A stretch of 64,000 bases of DNA. It comes from Berberis thunbergii. Taxonomy: Eukaryota > Streptophyta > Magnoliopsida > Ranunculales > Berberidaceae. The stretch's first letter is position 1. Each line of letters opens with the position of its first letter. Of the stretch, positions 21,545-33,561 are shown one piece after another. Both the position numbers and the translations under genes were made by a program. The notes beneath the pieces are model-generated. The model worked only from the letters and a program-made list of their open reading frames with translations. It did not search any database and was not told the DNA's origin. The DNA lies in contig QNQO01006953.1 in assembly GCA_003290165.1 (NCBI GenBank), positions 62,001 to 126,000 of the forward strand, written 5' to 3'.

Positions 21545-24187
21545 ACTCTATTTTTGTAGCCCAACTCTCAAATCTCTTGGTTAGATAAGAACTTTTCTGG
21601 CGTAGCAAATCAGGTGCCACATGGCTTGGAAATGGTGATAGAAACACCAAATCCTTTAATCTCACCACTCTACTTCGCCGGAAAATGATTTTGATTTTGC
21701 GACTTAAGGATGATCCCAATTGTTGGCATTCTGATCCGGCAGCAATGGGCAATGGGCAATGTGCTTCAATATTTTACTTATATCTTACAATCCTCCCACC
21801 CCTCCCCCAATCCAAACATTCTGAGCCTTTTCAACCATGTTATCTCTAGGGAGGACAATGAAGCCATTTTAGCCACTCCCAGTGTGGAGGAAAGTCGGGC
21901 CACCATTTTTGCCATGGATAGCCACAAAGCTCCTAGCCTCGATGGTTTCCATGTGTTTTTTTTTTCTTCCAATACTATTGGGACATTGTTAAAAATGATG
22001 TCATAGCGGTTTTTCAACAATTCTTCTCTACCCAACGGCTTGACCCCAAACTCAATGAAACAATCATAGCTCTGATCCCTAAGGTGGGCAAGCTGGTCTC
22101 ATCAGATAAATTTTGCTATATAGGACTATGTAATGTCATTTACAAGGTCAATTCTAAAATCCTTGCGAACAGGCTTAAACCGCTCCTTGACAACATCATT
22201 TCACCCAACCAAGGTGTTTTCCTTAAAGGTCTTTCGATTGCGGATAATGTCTACATTGGCCATGACACATGCTATCAATTGAAGCAATTCCGCAAAAAGA
22301 AACAAATTTGGATGGCTATCAAAATTGATATGGCCAAAGCTTATGATAAAGTGGAATGATCTTTTCTCCTTCACATATTCAAACAACTGGGTTTTGAGGA
22401 AGATTGGATTCTTATGATCGAGCAATGTATCTCTACTTCGTCCCTCTGAGTGTTCCTCAATGGCTCCCAATTATCTTCCATCAAGCCATCTAAAGGAATT
22501 CGACAAGGGGACCCCCTCTTCCCTTATCTTTTCATCATGATTGTGGAGGCCCTTTCCCAGCTCCTTACTCGAGCAAAAGCCAACAATCTTATCAAAGGTA
22601 TCAAACTCAGAAGACAATCTCCCTCCATCAGCCACCTCCTGTATGTAGACGATCTCATGTTGTTCTGCAGAGCTATTTTAGTTGAAGCTCATTCAGTTAA
22701 AGACATTCTCCATAAGTATTGTATGGCTTCCGGTCAAGGGTTGAATTTTGATAAATTCTCGGTCTACTACAATTTCAATGTGCATCCAAAACATGCTAAG
22801 ATGATTAACATGATTCTTGGATCTAAGTATTATAATCCCAAAGATAAATACATTGAATCTCTTTTACTTTTTTCCAATAACAAGGCTTCTAATTTCCATT
22901 CTTGATTGACAAGATTAATGCTAAGCTTTCTAGCTGAAAATCTAAGGTATTCTCTCAGGCTAGTAGAATAATGATGATTAAAACGGTTCTCAATTCGATA
23001 TTAGTCTATTCCATTTAGATGCTTCTCCTTCTTGGCACAATCTCCAACACAACTGACCAACTTGCCAGAAATTTCTGGTGGAATGGTCACGAGAATGGTA
23101 AAGCCAAGCATCTATGCACTTGGAACCGTATATCCTTGCCCCGACACTTAGGGGGTCTTAATATTCCTGCTACCAGGATCAAAGACCTCGCCCTCATGGC
23201 TAAAAACATGTGGAATGCTCTCTCCTCTCCTCAGGGAGGGGAGGATGATATACTATATATGTATGAGTTTAGATCTACAAAGTACTACATGTTTTAAAGT
23301 CGAGCGGGCCTTGGGCCCAAAACAAACAATATAGTATTATGTGGATCGGGTCGAGACAGAATGGTATCAGAGCCTAACCCAGCCGGAAGTGTGCCAACGA
23401 GGACGATGGGCTCCAAAGGGGGGTTCTGTCACGACCCGATCCACAGAGTACTATATTGTCCGTTTTGGGCCCAAGGCTCGCACGACTTTAAAACACGTAA
23501 TACTTTGTAGATCTAAACGCATACATATATAGTACATCACCCTCCCTTACCCAAGCGACGTGGGACTATAATCTCCCCTTTTGTAGCTTGCCAACCCTAT
23601 CGGGATCCATGGGTTCTTGACCTTCTCCATCACCCTCCCCATTAGGTCTGCCCACAAAAAGGTATCACATATTACCTCCATTTCTCATATCCACAATACA
23701 GCAAAAAATGACACCCAAACAACCTTCATTACCCCACTGTACTTAATTCTAACAGGTTTGGGCCCCTTACTGCAAATGAAGCTATAGGTATTGATTTGAT
23801 AGAGACACAAATTCTCTTTGCTCGCCAACATAGGCTCAACTCTAAATCCAACTTGCCACTTCTCCCCATGAGTTGCACCTAGACACTGTCATTGTAAGTT
23901 TTGACGCTTGTTTTTTTTATCTTACCAAACATGGAGCTATAGGAGTGATAGCAAAGGATCTCCATGGACATGTTTTTGCCACTATCTCTAGCTTGATTTT
24001 TGGAAAAGTTTTGGACAATATGATGGCGGAGTGTTTTGTGGGGGAAGCGACCCTTATTTTGATCCAGGTTCAAAAATGGCAAACGAGTCTTCTTTTTGGT
24101 GATTTTACTATTATGATTGAGGTGCTTCTTAGTGAAAATTCCAACCCAATTTTTGCTATCGATTGGGTCTGGCGTCCACTTGTATGT
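21545..24187 (+). pseudogene. LINE (L1-type) pol, 5' truncated, split by a gypsy insertion
   Basis: Plus-strand frames give, in order, WLGNGDRNTKSF (pre-RT) and a degenerate PGPDG block (HKAPSLDGF). RT blocks follow: ANRLKPLLDNIISPNQ and AIKIDMAKAYDKVEW (to 22359), GIRQGDPLFPYLF (22498 on) and HLLYVDDLMLFCRA (22630 on; plant LINEs usually have FADD here). The zinc region NRISLPRHLGGLNIP comes next. After a TRIM-like insertion, an RNase H start (VSFDACFF, HGAIGVIAKDLHGHVFA) follows, and it stops at 24187 where the gypsy element begins. The 3' end with an A tail resumes at 33404-33561. Stops and frameshifts are frequent. The endonuclease is absent. Confidence 0.8.
23235..23580 (+). mobile_element. 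TRIM-like element with inverted LTR arms
   Basis: A left arm (23235-23357) ends GTGGATCGGGTCGAGACA. It is followed by an initiator-tRNA-Met primer site TGGTATCAGAGCC (from 23361), about 60 bp of internal DNA, and a purine tract AAAGGGGGG. The right arm starts TGTCACGACCCGATCCAC at 23428. Over about 110-120 bp the right arm is the reverse complement of the left arm, not a direct copy, and runs on to CGACGTGGGACTATAATC near 23575. No ORF is present. It interrupts the LINE after the zinc region. Its internal layout recalls Cassandra-type TRIMs, but I could not show a 5S-like domain. Confidence 0.65.
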
Positions 24188-24863
24188 CGATGATACATAA
24201 AAATGGTCACATCCATGAGGCATACACGTGTATGATGATTTTGGGGAATTACGGGCCCCTGCATCAGCCCTACACTGATCCAGCTCAAGCGGTTCTAAGC
24301 CTGCCTAATCCAGTCCGCCAGACGGACCCAAACTATTACAGCATGCTCGACCCACACGTCTCACAACTATCATCGATACCCATAAGTTCTACTAAGGCAA
24401 ATATATCGAGGATCAGCTTCAGACGGGCAACTACAATAGCTATTTGCTTCCAACTAGAAAGCAAATACCAGAGTACATTCCACACAGGGAAACTCCCTTC
24501 TACGGTTCCTCTTGGATTGGGAACTATGTCTCGCATATCTAGGAGCACAAGGCTAACATGGAACTTCCCTCCTACAACACGACTCCTAATTAGAGAAGGA
24601 TATCCACGAAGATCTCATTCATAAACTACGCCTACGATGACCTGGTAAAATCAGGACTCCTGCACTATAAATAAGACATGAGGTTGGTAAGCTAAGGTAC
24701 GCTACAAATTCTATGTTTACAACATACGCCTTCCTCATATCTAGTTTTGACTTTAGCATCGGAGTGCCATAAGCCACCACAACGGTGGTCCATGGTTCAC
24801 GTGAGTTACTTGTGCAGATCAGCAAGACTAAGTAAAAGCAGGGAGAGGAAAACGACTACATCA
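24188..24863 (+). repeat. 5' LTR of the Tat-like element
   Basis: It matches 32740-33398. The first base is C where the 3' LTR has T, so the start is CGATGATAC instead of TGATGATAC. It ends GACTACATCA. A TATAAATAAG motif near 24667 is a plausible TATA box, shared by both LTRs. Confidence 0.9.
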
Positions 24864-24866
24864 GTT

Positions 24867-24884
24867 TGGCATCGTTCATGGGGA
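24867..24884 (+). other. Primer binding site, tRNA-Asp-like
   Basis: TGGCATCGTTCATGGGGA lies three bases after the LTR and resembles the tRNA-Asp type site common in plant gypsy elements, with several mismatches. Confidence 0.6.
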
Positions 24885-24935
24885 CGACAAAGTTCCTAAC
24901 TTTTCACTAGCATCGTCTCCCTTCGAAATAGGGAA

Positions 24936-25610
24936 ATGGTGACTAGTCCACGCAAGAAGGGAAAGTGATGGGAAGCGTCGAGCGCTCAGCCTGGCGCTAC
25001 TTCACCACCCTTGATAACGCGAGCGACGTGTAAACATCAAGTTGTCACTCCTGGAACAACGACAACACCAATTAACCACAAGTCGGATGTACGATCTCTT
25101 TCGTACACCAGGCTTTGTCAATGATTAAGACACTCATATCAATAAAGCAAAGACTTGACGAGACACTAAAGGCATATTTATTCCGCTTTAACAGTAAGTT
25201 AACCATCGTCCTCGTGTGCAACAACACGACGCCCGCCTCAGCTTTCATTAACGGACTACAAAAAGGAAAATTCTACAAATTTCTAACACTGGACCCTTCA
25301 TCAAGCATGGCAGACCTGATTAAGGAAGCCAAAGCTTCATTGCCCTAAGAGAATAACGGGCAGCCCGAAGAGAAATCGAATCCAGGGAGAAATCGGTCAA
25401 CAGAATATGTGTGCTTCATAGAGCCCATTTCGAGTTCGAACTATCCAACAGGTCCAGGAAAAGGGTTCTCCAAGGTATGATGATCCAAGCTATATGCGGC
25501 GAACAATGGATACTGCATAATCGGAAGCAAGGCCCCTCCACGCCACTGGTATTTACAGAAAATACCTCCAGGGCATACAACTCTTGCACAATGATGCCCT
25601 GGTGGTAACA
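24936..25610 (+). pseudogene. gag of the Tat-like element
   Basis: A gag frame starts MVTSPRKKGK at 24936 and breaks at once. The clearest part (25115-25348) reads LISIKQRLDETLKAYLFRF, then AFINGLQKGKFYKFL and PSSSMADLIKEA, matching the retrotransposon gag capsid region that precedes the nucleocapsid linker. Stops and shifts follow to about 25610. Not functional. Confidence 0.75.
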
Positions 25611-25619
25611 ATTTCTTTG

Positions 25620-28020
25620 GCAGGATGGAGGTAAGGAGGTCCTTAGTAGACACAGGGATCTCGATGAACGTCTCTTTTCTCCGCAAGTTTCGCAACATGC
25701 AACTAAAAGAGACAGCGTTGACCCCTGATAGTTGCTCGATGATTGACTTCAGCGGTGAAAGATGGTTCCTTGTGGGAAAGATAAAGTGGGAGAACAACCA
25801 GCTAATAAAATCCTGTTTCAAAAATTTATAGTGATCAACGTGCTTTCGGCGTATAATGCGGTCCTAGGGAGACCCTGGATATACAAGATGGAAGCAACGG
25901 TCTCCACCCTACACTAGTGTGTTAAGTATCCAATGAACCGAGCGGTCGGTACACTGAGAGACAACCAAATAGTTGCCAGGGAGTGCCAATATATGACGAC
26001 CCTGCCACATGGCGATTCTCAATCAGCGGCTAAGATTACCCTCTGTTCAACCCAAGGTATAGAAGGAGAATAACCGACCCAGACAACGAGGCACCAGTAA
26101 GCCCTCGGGGCAGGCCCAATGTCGGACAACCAGAAGAAGAAACTGTTATGGTCTACCTTGACAACCCTCACAATAGCAAGGCTATCCAGATCGATTTGCG
26201 CTTGAACAAAGAATTGGTTAAGCAACTCACGAAGCAGCTACAACGCAACCAAGACATCTTCGCATGGACCATGCAGGATATCGTGGGGATCGACCCGTCG
26301 ATAATCACCCATCGCCTAGAAGTGGAACCCTCGAGGAAAATTGTTAGGTAGAAGAAGAGGTTCATCGCACCCAAAAGGAACGCGATCATAAATGAAGAAG
26401 TACAACGCTTACTCAACGTGGGCATGATAAAGGAAGCACAATACCCCGACTGGCTGGCGAACACCGTTCTCGTAAAGAAGAAAAATGGGAAATGGAGAGT
26501 ATGTGTGGACTACATTGACCTAAATAAAGCCTGCCCAAAGGACAACTTCTCACTCCCTCGCATCGATCAGATCGTGGAAGCCACTTCTGGGCACAACTTA
26601 CTCAGCTTCATGGACGCCTATTCAGGCTACAATCAAATATTGATGCACCCCCATATCAAGAGAAAACCTCTTTAGCGACGGAAAAAGGAATATACTGCTA
26701 TAGGGTGATGTCATTCGACTTAAAGAATGCAAACGCTACGTACCAACGACTGGTCAACCGAATGTTCAAAGAACAGATCAGCAAAAACATGGAAGTAAAC
26801 ATAGATGACAAGCTGGTCAAGAGCCTTCGCAGCCTCGACCACATATAAGATCTCGCCGAAGCACTCAACCAACTCAGAAAATACCGGATGAGGCTCAACC
26901 AACAAAATTGCACGTTCGGAGTAGAGTCTGGGAAATTCCTAGGCTATATAGTGAACAAAAGGGGAATTAACGTCTACCCAAAATAGATTCAAGCCCTTCT
27001 CGACATGAAAGTCTCGACCAATATCAGAGACATTTAAAGCCTGATTGGAAGGGTAGCAACACTCAACAGATTCATATCAAAATCGTCCGACAAATGCCTC
27101 ACACTCTTTAAGATTCTAAGAGAGAGCCATGGATTTTCTTGGAACAAAGAGTGCGAACAAGCCCTTTAGAGCCTGAAAGTATACATGGGTAGTCCAGAGC
27201 TACTCTCAAAGCTTGTGACAGGGGAAACACTCTAGTTGTACTTGTCTATTTCTAAGCACGCTGTCAGTTCAGCCCTCGTAAGAGATGACCCAAAGACCAG
27301 TATGTTACACTAGCAAAACCTTCGTAGAAGCGGAATCACACTATCCAATCCTGGAAAAGTTGGCTTTGGCACTGGTCGTATCCTCTAGGAAATTGAGGTC
27401 CTACTTTCAGGCCCACTCCATAACAGTCCTGACAAAGCATCTACTCCTCTCGATATTGCATAAACTCAAGCTGTCAGGTAAGATGGTGAAATGGGCAGTG
27501 GAGCTCAGACAGTTTGACATAAACTACGCTCCAAGAACCGCCATCAATACCCAAGCGCTAGCAGATTTCATTGCTGAGTTCACCAGCGGACAAAAGCCAA
27601 AGGTAGACCACCAGCCCTCTGATTCAGATGTCCAAGCATGGATCTTGCGTTGCGACGGTTCCTTGATTGGAAAGGCGAGCAAAACAGGGATCACATTTCG
27701 CTCCCCCAGCAGTTTTACCCTTGAAAAGGCAGTCATGTTTGACTTCCCCTCTTCAAACAACAAGGTCGAATACGAAGCCCTCATGTTTGGCCTATAGCTA
27801 GCATTAAGGATCGGTATAGATCGCCTAACGACATACAGTGACTCGAAACTAGTAGTCAACCAGGTCAAAAGGGATTTCAACAGCAAAAACCCTTGCATGA
27901 TAGCCTATCGCGACAAGGTACTTGGCATAATAGGCAGGTTCAAGAGTTGTGAACTCACACAGTGCTCCCGAGATGACAACAAAAGAGTCGACGCGCTAGC
28001 CAAATAAGCCTCAACCTCCG
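25620..28020 (+). pseudogene. Protease, RT, RNase H and second RNase H of the Tat-like element
   Basis: The protease has RRSLVDTGISMNVSFL (25640 on). The RT region runs from about 26148: IDPSIITHRLEVEPSRK, then EAQYPDWLANTVLVKKKNGK (26418 on), RVCVDYIDLNKACPKDNF, and LLSFMDAYSGYNQI. The catalytic site reads NIDDKLVKS near 26800 where YVDD is usual. RNase H follows at 27285-27600 (ESHYPILEKLALALV). The second RNase H runs 27640-28010 (WILRCDGSLIGKASKTGI, NNKVEYEALMFGL, TYSDSKLVVNQVK). Several in-frame stops and frameshifts break it. The second RNase H supports a Tat/Ogre-type affiliation. Confidence 0.8.
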
Positions 28021-28289
28021 ACGAAGTCTCCAGCGGCCTCATTGAATATCAAGAGCAATCAAGCCTTGATGAAGAAGAACATAAAGATATATGTGCAGTA
28101 GAAATGCAACCAAATTGGATGATTCTGATACTGGAATACATAGCAACAAGAGACCTACCAACCGAGAAGATCGAAGCGAGATACACTCTCCTAAACGACA
28201 AGTTATACAGGAGATCAGTGACAGGGCCCCTACTCTGATGTCTATCACCTTCAGAGGCAAGCTAGGTCCTGGGTAAAATCCATAGCAGT

Positions 28290-29240
28290 ATATGCAAAAA
28301 TCACCCGGGAGGGAGAACCCTCACCCATAAAGCCCTAACTCTAGGGTACTATTGGCCAACCATGCAGCAAGACACCAAAGATATTGTCCGCAAATGCGAC
28401 AAATGTCAGAGATTTGCCCCATACACACATATGTCGACCCAGCCACTAACTCCGATGGCTAGTCCATGGTCATTCGCGCAATGGAGAATGGACATCGTCG
28501 GACCGCTCCTGGAATCAGCAGGCAAAAAGTTTCTTCTTGTGGCCGTAAATACTTCACCAAGTGGGTCGAGGCCAAGCTCCTATCCAAAATATGGCAGGTC
28601 TAGATCGAAAATTTCATATGGGCCACCATCGTCTGTAGATTTGGCATCCCCAGAATATTGGTCAGCGACAACGAAACCCAGTTCGAATGGAGAAAGGTCA
28701 AGAAATTGTGCGAAATTTTAAATATCAACCACCACTTCTCTTCGCCAGGACACCCCCAAGCCAACGATCAAGTGGAGGTTACCAACCGAGCGATCCTAGA
28801 GGCCATCAAAAGAAAACTTAACGCAAATAAAGGGAAATGAGTTCCAGAGCTACCAAGAATATTATGGGCATATCGGACAACCAAAAAAGCCCCTACAGGA
28901 TAAACACCTTTCGCCCTAGCATACGGGTCAGAAGCTATGGTTTTGGTAGAACTCGAGGTGCCAACCTTCCGAATGGAGGAGTTCAGACCAGACGACAACG
29001 ACGAAGTCTTGCGCGAAGGGCTAGATCTCCTTGAAGAGAAGCGGGATCTAGCCTCCACCAAGATAAACGCTTACCAACAGCGAATGGCGCAATATTACAG
29101 CAAGAAGGTCAAGCCACGTGAGTTCAAGGTGGGAGATTGGGAGCTCAGGAAGACCCAACAGAACACCAAAGAAGCCGACGCAGAAAAGTTAAACCCAAAC
29201 TGGGAAGGACCTTACAAGTCAACAAGGTCAATAAGCTAGG
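28290..29240 (+). pseudogene. Integrase of the Tat-like element
   Basis: The zinc-binding end reads VRKCDKCQRFAP (28385 on). The catalytic core has WRMDIVGPL, then VSDNETQFEWRKVKKL (28658 on), and SPGHPQANDQVEVTNRAILE with the final Glu of the D,D,E triad. Downstream frames read SEAMVLVELEVPTFR, NAYQQRMAQYYSKKV and LNPNWEGPYK, the usual C-terminal integrase tail. Frameshifts fall near 28560 and 28840. Confidence 0.8.
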
Positions 29241-29400
29241 AACGTACTGGCTGAAAGATACATACGACGTCGGGCTTAAATGACCATGGAATGTAGAACA
29301 TGTAAATATTATCAATAAAGTGTTTGCTTTTTACCAAAACTTTCACTGTTATCCGTTACAACCCTCGATATGCCCGACTATGGCCAAACTCGAATATCAT

Positions 29401-30600
29401 CCCAAAGCCTATTCTGCTACGTGCGGACCACGACGACTGAGGAAGTGGGAGTCTAGTCAGTGCTAGTTCGTTGATGACGATGACTCGCCAAGAGATCATT
29501 ATTTTCCAACAGACAATGATCGCCAACTTACCAGGTAAGCTAGTCAGTTCACGACTAATGACGATGGCTTCTAGTGCCCAAAGCCTAGTTCGCTGCATGT
29601 GGGCCACGACGGTCGAGGAAGTGGTAGTCTAGTCAGCACTAGTTCGCTTATGACGACGACTCACCAAATGATCATTGCTTTCCAACTGACAATGATCGTC
29701 AAACTTACCAGGTAAGCTCAGTCAGTTCGCAACTGATGACGACAACTTCTAGTGCCCAAAGCCTAATTCGTTGTGCAAGAGCCATGACGACCGATGAAGT
29801 AGGAATCTAATCAATAGTAGTCCGCTGATGACAATGACTCACCAAGGGATCACTGCTCTCCAACAGACATGATCGTCGAACTTACCAGGTAAGCCTAGTC
29901 AGTTCGCGACTAATGACGATGGCTTCTAGTGCCCAATGCCTAGTCCTCTGCGCGCGAACCACAATGACCGAGGAAGTGGGAGTTTAGTCAGCGCTAGTTC
30001 ACTGATGACGATGACTCGCTAAGGGATCATTGCTCTCCAACAGACAATGATCGTCGAATTTACTAGGTAAGCCTCGTCAGTTCGCGACTGATGAAGTCGG
30101 CTTCTGGTGCCCAAAGCCTAGTCCGCTGTGCGCGACCACGACAGTTGATGAAGTGGGAGTTTAGTCAGCGCTAGTCCGCTGATGACTACGACTCGCCAAA
30201 GGATCATTGTTCTCCAACAGACAATGACCGCCGAACTTACCAGGTAAGCCTAATTAGTTCGCGACTGATGACGACGACTTCTAGTACTCCAAAGCCTAGT
30301 CTGTTGTACACGGGGCACAACGGCCGAGGTAGTGGGAGTCTAGTCCACTGATGACAACGACTCGCCAAGGGATGCTTGCTCTCCAACAGACAATGATAAC
30401 CAAACTACCAGGCAATCTTAGTCAGTTCGCTACTGATGACGACTGCTTCTACTGCCCAATGCCTAGTCCGCCATGGATAAATCATGACGGCCGAGGGAAT
30501 AGGAGCCAAATCAGTGCTTGTCCGCTAACGACTCACCAAAAAGTCATTACAGACAATTACCAAGGGAGCCTGGTCAACCCTCAACCAGCGATGATTTCTA
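29401..30600 (+). repeat. ~178-bp tandem repeat array inside the Tat-like element
   Basis: About six and a half head-to-tail units start with CCCAAAGCCTAG-like sequence at 29401, 29577, 29755, 29932, 30110, 30288 and 30455. Conserved blocks in each are GAAGTGGGAGTCTAGTCAG, GATGACGACTCGCCAA, CTCCAACAGACAATGATCG and CTTACCAGGTAAGC. Copies differ by scattered substitutions and the last is shorter and decayed. The array lies between integrase and the 3' LTR. No protein is encoded. Confidence 0.9.
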
Positions 30601-30959
30601 TCACAAGGTCAACACAGCGATCAAAAGCAGAAATATAATTTGGCTGACAAAGACAGGCGTTCCGCCCAGTAGTACAAACTCTATGATCTACGAAACATCT
30701 AAAGCAAACACGACAAGGAGGGACAAAACAACACTTTCATTCAAAAAAGAAATTTATTTGTCTATCCAGGAAAGGACGTTGCAACCATTTTTAAGAAGAA
30801 GCATCCTCCTCATCAGAGCACTCCCCTCGATGAATCGGTCCAAAAGCAGCCCTCTTGTAGCAAGCAAAATCAAGGTCGAGGCCAAGACACTCTTTTTTTA
30901 TCAGCTCCAGAAGCTCCAACCTTCCCCAAATAACCTCATACCTACCAGGGTGGCGTAGT

Positions 30960-32594
30960 GTGAACGCTCCTCCACCAACAGTCGCTCCGCCTCATGAACA
31001 CGGGAAGCTTTTCATCAATTGCGGATTTCAACTATTGTCGTTCAACAACCCATACCGCCTCTGCCCACCTCCACTTGGCTTACTAGGCCTCCAAATTAGA
31101 AGACTATCGATCCATGGCCATATCCAAGTGTTCTAATTCGACCTTGGTTCGCCTCAATTCAGCACGAGTTGATGCCAAATCAGACTTGGTCGCCTTCAGT
31201 TGAGACATCATACTGGCAAATTCTGTTTCGTTGGCGGAGGTCGTGACCACCACGACCCCAAGGTTTGCGGCAGTATCAGAACTCTGCAACTGACCATTCA
31301 GGGAATCCACCCGATAGAAAGCATCCGGATATGACATCCGCAAATTCGTGAAGGCCTTCTCTAAATCAAGAACCCTCTTGCAGGCCTTGAGGTGCAGCAA
31401 AACAAGACTGTATGATTCAAGGGCACGAGTGATCACTTTGGGACCACGATAACATGAAGCATCAACATGCGACCTAACTTCCTCCCCCTTTAGGTCAACA
31501 AGGGAAGCGAAAGCATCTGCAGGAAAGCCACGACCCCCGAAGGTGCCGCTTGTGTAGAATGCGACATCCCAGTGGGAGAAGTCGCACTGTTAGGTGGTTG
31601 CCTTTTCCTTGGACAACAACGGGAGGAACATTCGCCTCCAAGTCAGCAAGCCTGGACGGGCTAGGCAGAGCCACACTTCTCTTCCTCGTACGACAAGCGC
31701 TAACCCCATCAGTTTGTGAACCTAGCGCGTGGCAAGCACTATGAGAACACCCCAGCAATCCTCAACGAATGTCAAAGGGAGCTTGAGAAACTTCCTCTCC
31801 ATCCGCCTCTCTTCCTCGTTAAGAGATGGAACAACGAACTTTCCTGAAATGAAGGAATAACATCATAACCAGCACCGCATAAAGAATACACAAAAATATG
31901 CATACGCCGACAACCAAAAAATCACCAAGATCAAACTGAAAGTATCGGGATACCCTACGACTCCCAAACTTGAAGTACCCAGAATCCATTAAAGCCAAAA
32001 ACCAATGCTTCTCCCAAGATTCAGCGTCGTTCGCCGCCAAGCGCAGACAAGAAGGACAATTTAATATGCAGAGACCCTGGGGATCCAATCGAGCAACGGT
32101 CATGTAATGGATCACCGACGAAGTCAAAAGAAGGCCAACATCATGAACCCTCAGGAGGATCACGAACAGAATCTTGAACCAGCTAGAAACCATTTGAGCG
32201 GGAGGCATATAGAAATGACCAAAAAGCGCCAAAAGTCATATGGCAATGAAAACCAAAGCCCAGACTCAAACATGCCTCTGTGCAAACTTATGTACCCCTG
32301 AGGAGGTACAATTTGGCCCAAAACTCCAAACGCGAGAACAATGTCTAAATCTCCCGAGATACGATACAAACTATGAAGTCTGATCAGCTCAGTTTCATCA
32401 ACCAAACTACCTTCGAAGAACTTGATGCAAGTGAGGGAAAACAAGTCCTTGGGAAAAAATTTAACATTGTCAGCCATCAGTATAGAGAACAAATCAAAAT
32501 TTACAACAATACTATAGCTCGAAAGAACAGTGCATATAAGAATAAGAAAACCTGGGTCAAAGCGGCCAATATTTATAGGGAAGACAAATCGCAC
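30960..32594 (-). pseudogene. Antisense ORF region of the Tat-like element (PF04195-like, coiled coil)
   Basis: Minus-strand frames run opposite to gag-pol just upstream of the 3' LTR. From 32594 they read LIRLHSLYRISGDLDI and VPPQGYISLHRGMFESGLWF, then LPYDFWRFL, resembling the putative gypsy-type transposon domain (Pfam family PF04195). The frame at 32232-31819 continues VARLDPQGLCI and AESWEKHWFLALMDSG. The frame at 31436-31104 is coiled-coil-like (MMSQLKATKSDLASTRAELR). Breaks separate the pieces. Extra antisense ORFs in this position are known from plant Ty3/gypsy elements of this group. Their function is not established. Confidence 0.65.
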
Positions 32595-32739
32595 TTTCCC
32601 TCATTGAGCAGTCACGTACCCTTTAATGCTATGCGTTGCTCGAGGCAAACGCTTTGAGTCCAATCATCACGATGGTACGGTCTCCTTTTCAAAGGGTTAG
32701 TGGACCGACTTAACACCCCACTAACTCGAGGGGAGTAGT

Positions 32740-33398
32740 TGATGATACATAAAAATGGTCACATCCTCGAGCCATACACGTGTCATGCTGATGTCGAGGA
32801 ATTATGGGCCCAGCATCAGCCCAACACTGATCCAGCCCAAGCGATTTTAAGCCCGCCTAACCCAGTCTGCTAGACGGACCCGAACTCTTATATCATGCTC
32901 GACCCACACGTCTCACAGCTATCCTCGTTGCCCATAAGTCATGCTAAGGCAAGTATTTCGAGGATCAGCTTCCGACGGGCAACTACAGCAGCTCTTTGCT
33001 TCCAACTAGGAAGCAAATGCCATAGTATATTCCACACAGGGAATCTCCCTTCTACGAATTGCTCTTGAATTGGGAACTATCTCCCGCGTATCTAGGAGCA
33101 TAGGGCTAACAAAGAACTTCCCTTTTACAACATGACTCCTAATTTGAGAAGGATCTCCACGAAGATCTCCTTCCTAAACTACGTTTACGATGGCCTGGTA
33201 AAACCAAGACTCATACACTATAAATAAGACATGAGGTTGGTAAGCTAAGATACGCTACAAATTCCCTGTTTACAACATTACGCCTTCCTCAGATTCCTAT
33301 CAGACTTTACGGTGGTTCGTGGCTCACGTGCGTTACTTGTGCATGTCAGCAGGTCAGTGGGACTAGGTCAAAGCAGGGAGCGAAAAATGACTGCATCA
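32740..33398 (+). repeat. 3' LTR of the Tat-like element
   Basis: It starts TGATGATACATAAAAATGG right after the purine tract and ends GACTGCATCA before the target duplication TATGT. It pairs with 24188-24863. Confidence 0.9.
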
Positions 33399-33403
33399 TA
33401 TGT

Positions 33404-33561
33404 AATATAGGTGTTTTTTTCCTCTTGGTCATGTAACTATATATTAGTAGAGACCTCAATGAAGAGGCTCATGACTTGGCAGCTACGACTGGCCGTAAGA
33501 TGTGTAATATTACCTACTTTATTATCTTATAGATGCATAATGCTTTAACAAAAAAAAAAAC
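33404..33561 (+). mobile_element. 3' end of the split LINE with A tail
   Basis: This continues the LINE interrupted at 24187 and ends in a run of 11 A (33550-33560). The TATGT duplicated by the gypsy insertion joins the two LINE parts. Confidence 0.65.

Larger units (their letters stand above)
24188..33398 (+). mobile_element. Ty3/gypsy retrotransposon, Tat-like lineage, full length but decayed
   Basis: Two direct LTRs (24188-24863 and 32740-33398) flank gag-pol, a tandem-repeat block and an antisense ORF region. Perfect 5-bp duplications TATGT lie at 24183-24187 and 33399-33403. A primer site TGGCATCGTTCATGGGGA follows the 5' LTR, and a purine tract GAGGGGAGTAG precedes the 3' LTR. The order protease, RT, RNase H, a second RNase H, integrase, with a long 3' region holding extra sequence, is that of the Tat/Ogre group. 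Frameshifts and stops are spread over all domains, and the LTRs differ at roughly one site in eight by eye, so the insertion is old. It sits inside a LINE. Confidence 0.9.

Noticed and set aside
29356..30958. Possible CRISPR-like or regularly spaced repeat
   Set aside because: The repeat unit is continuous at about 178 bp with no short repeat and unique spacer pattern. It is a tandem array in a retrotransposon.
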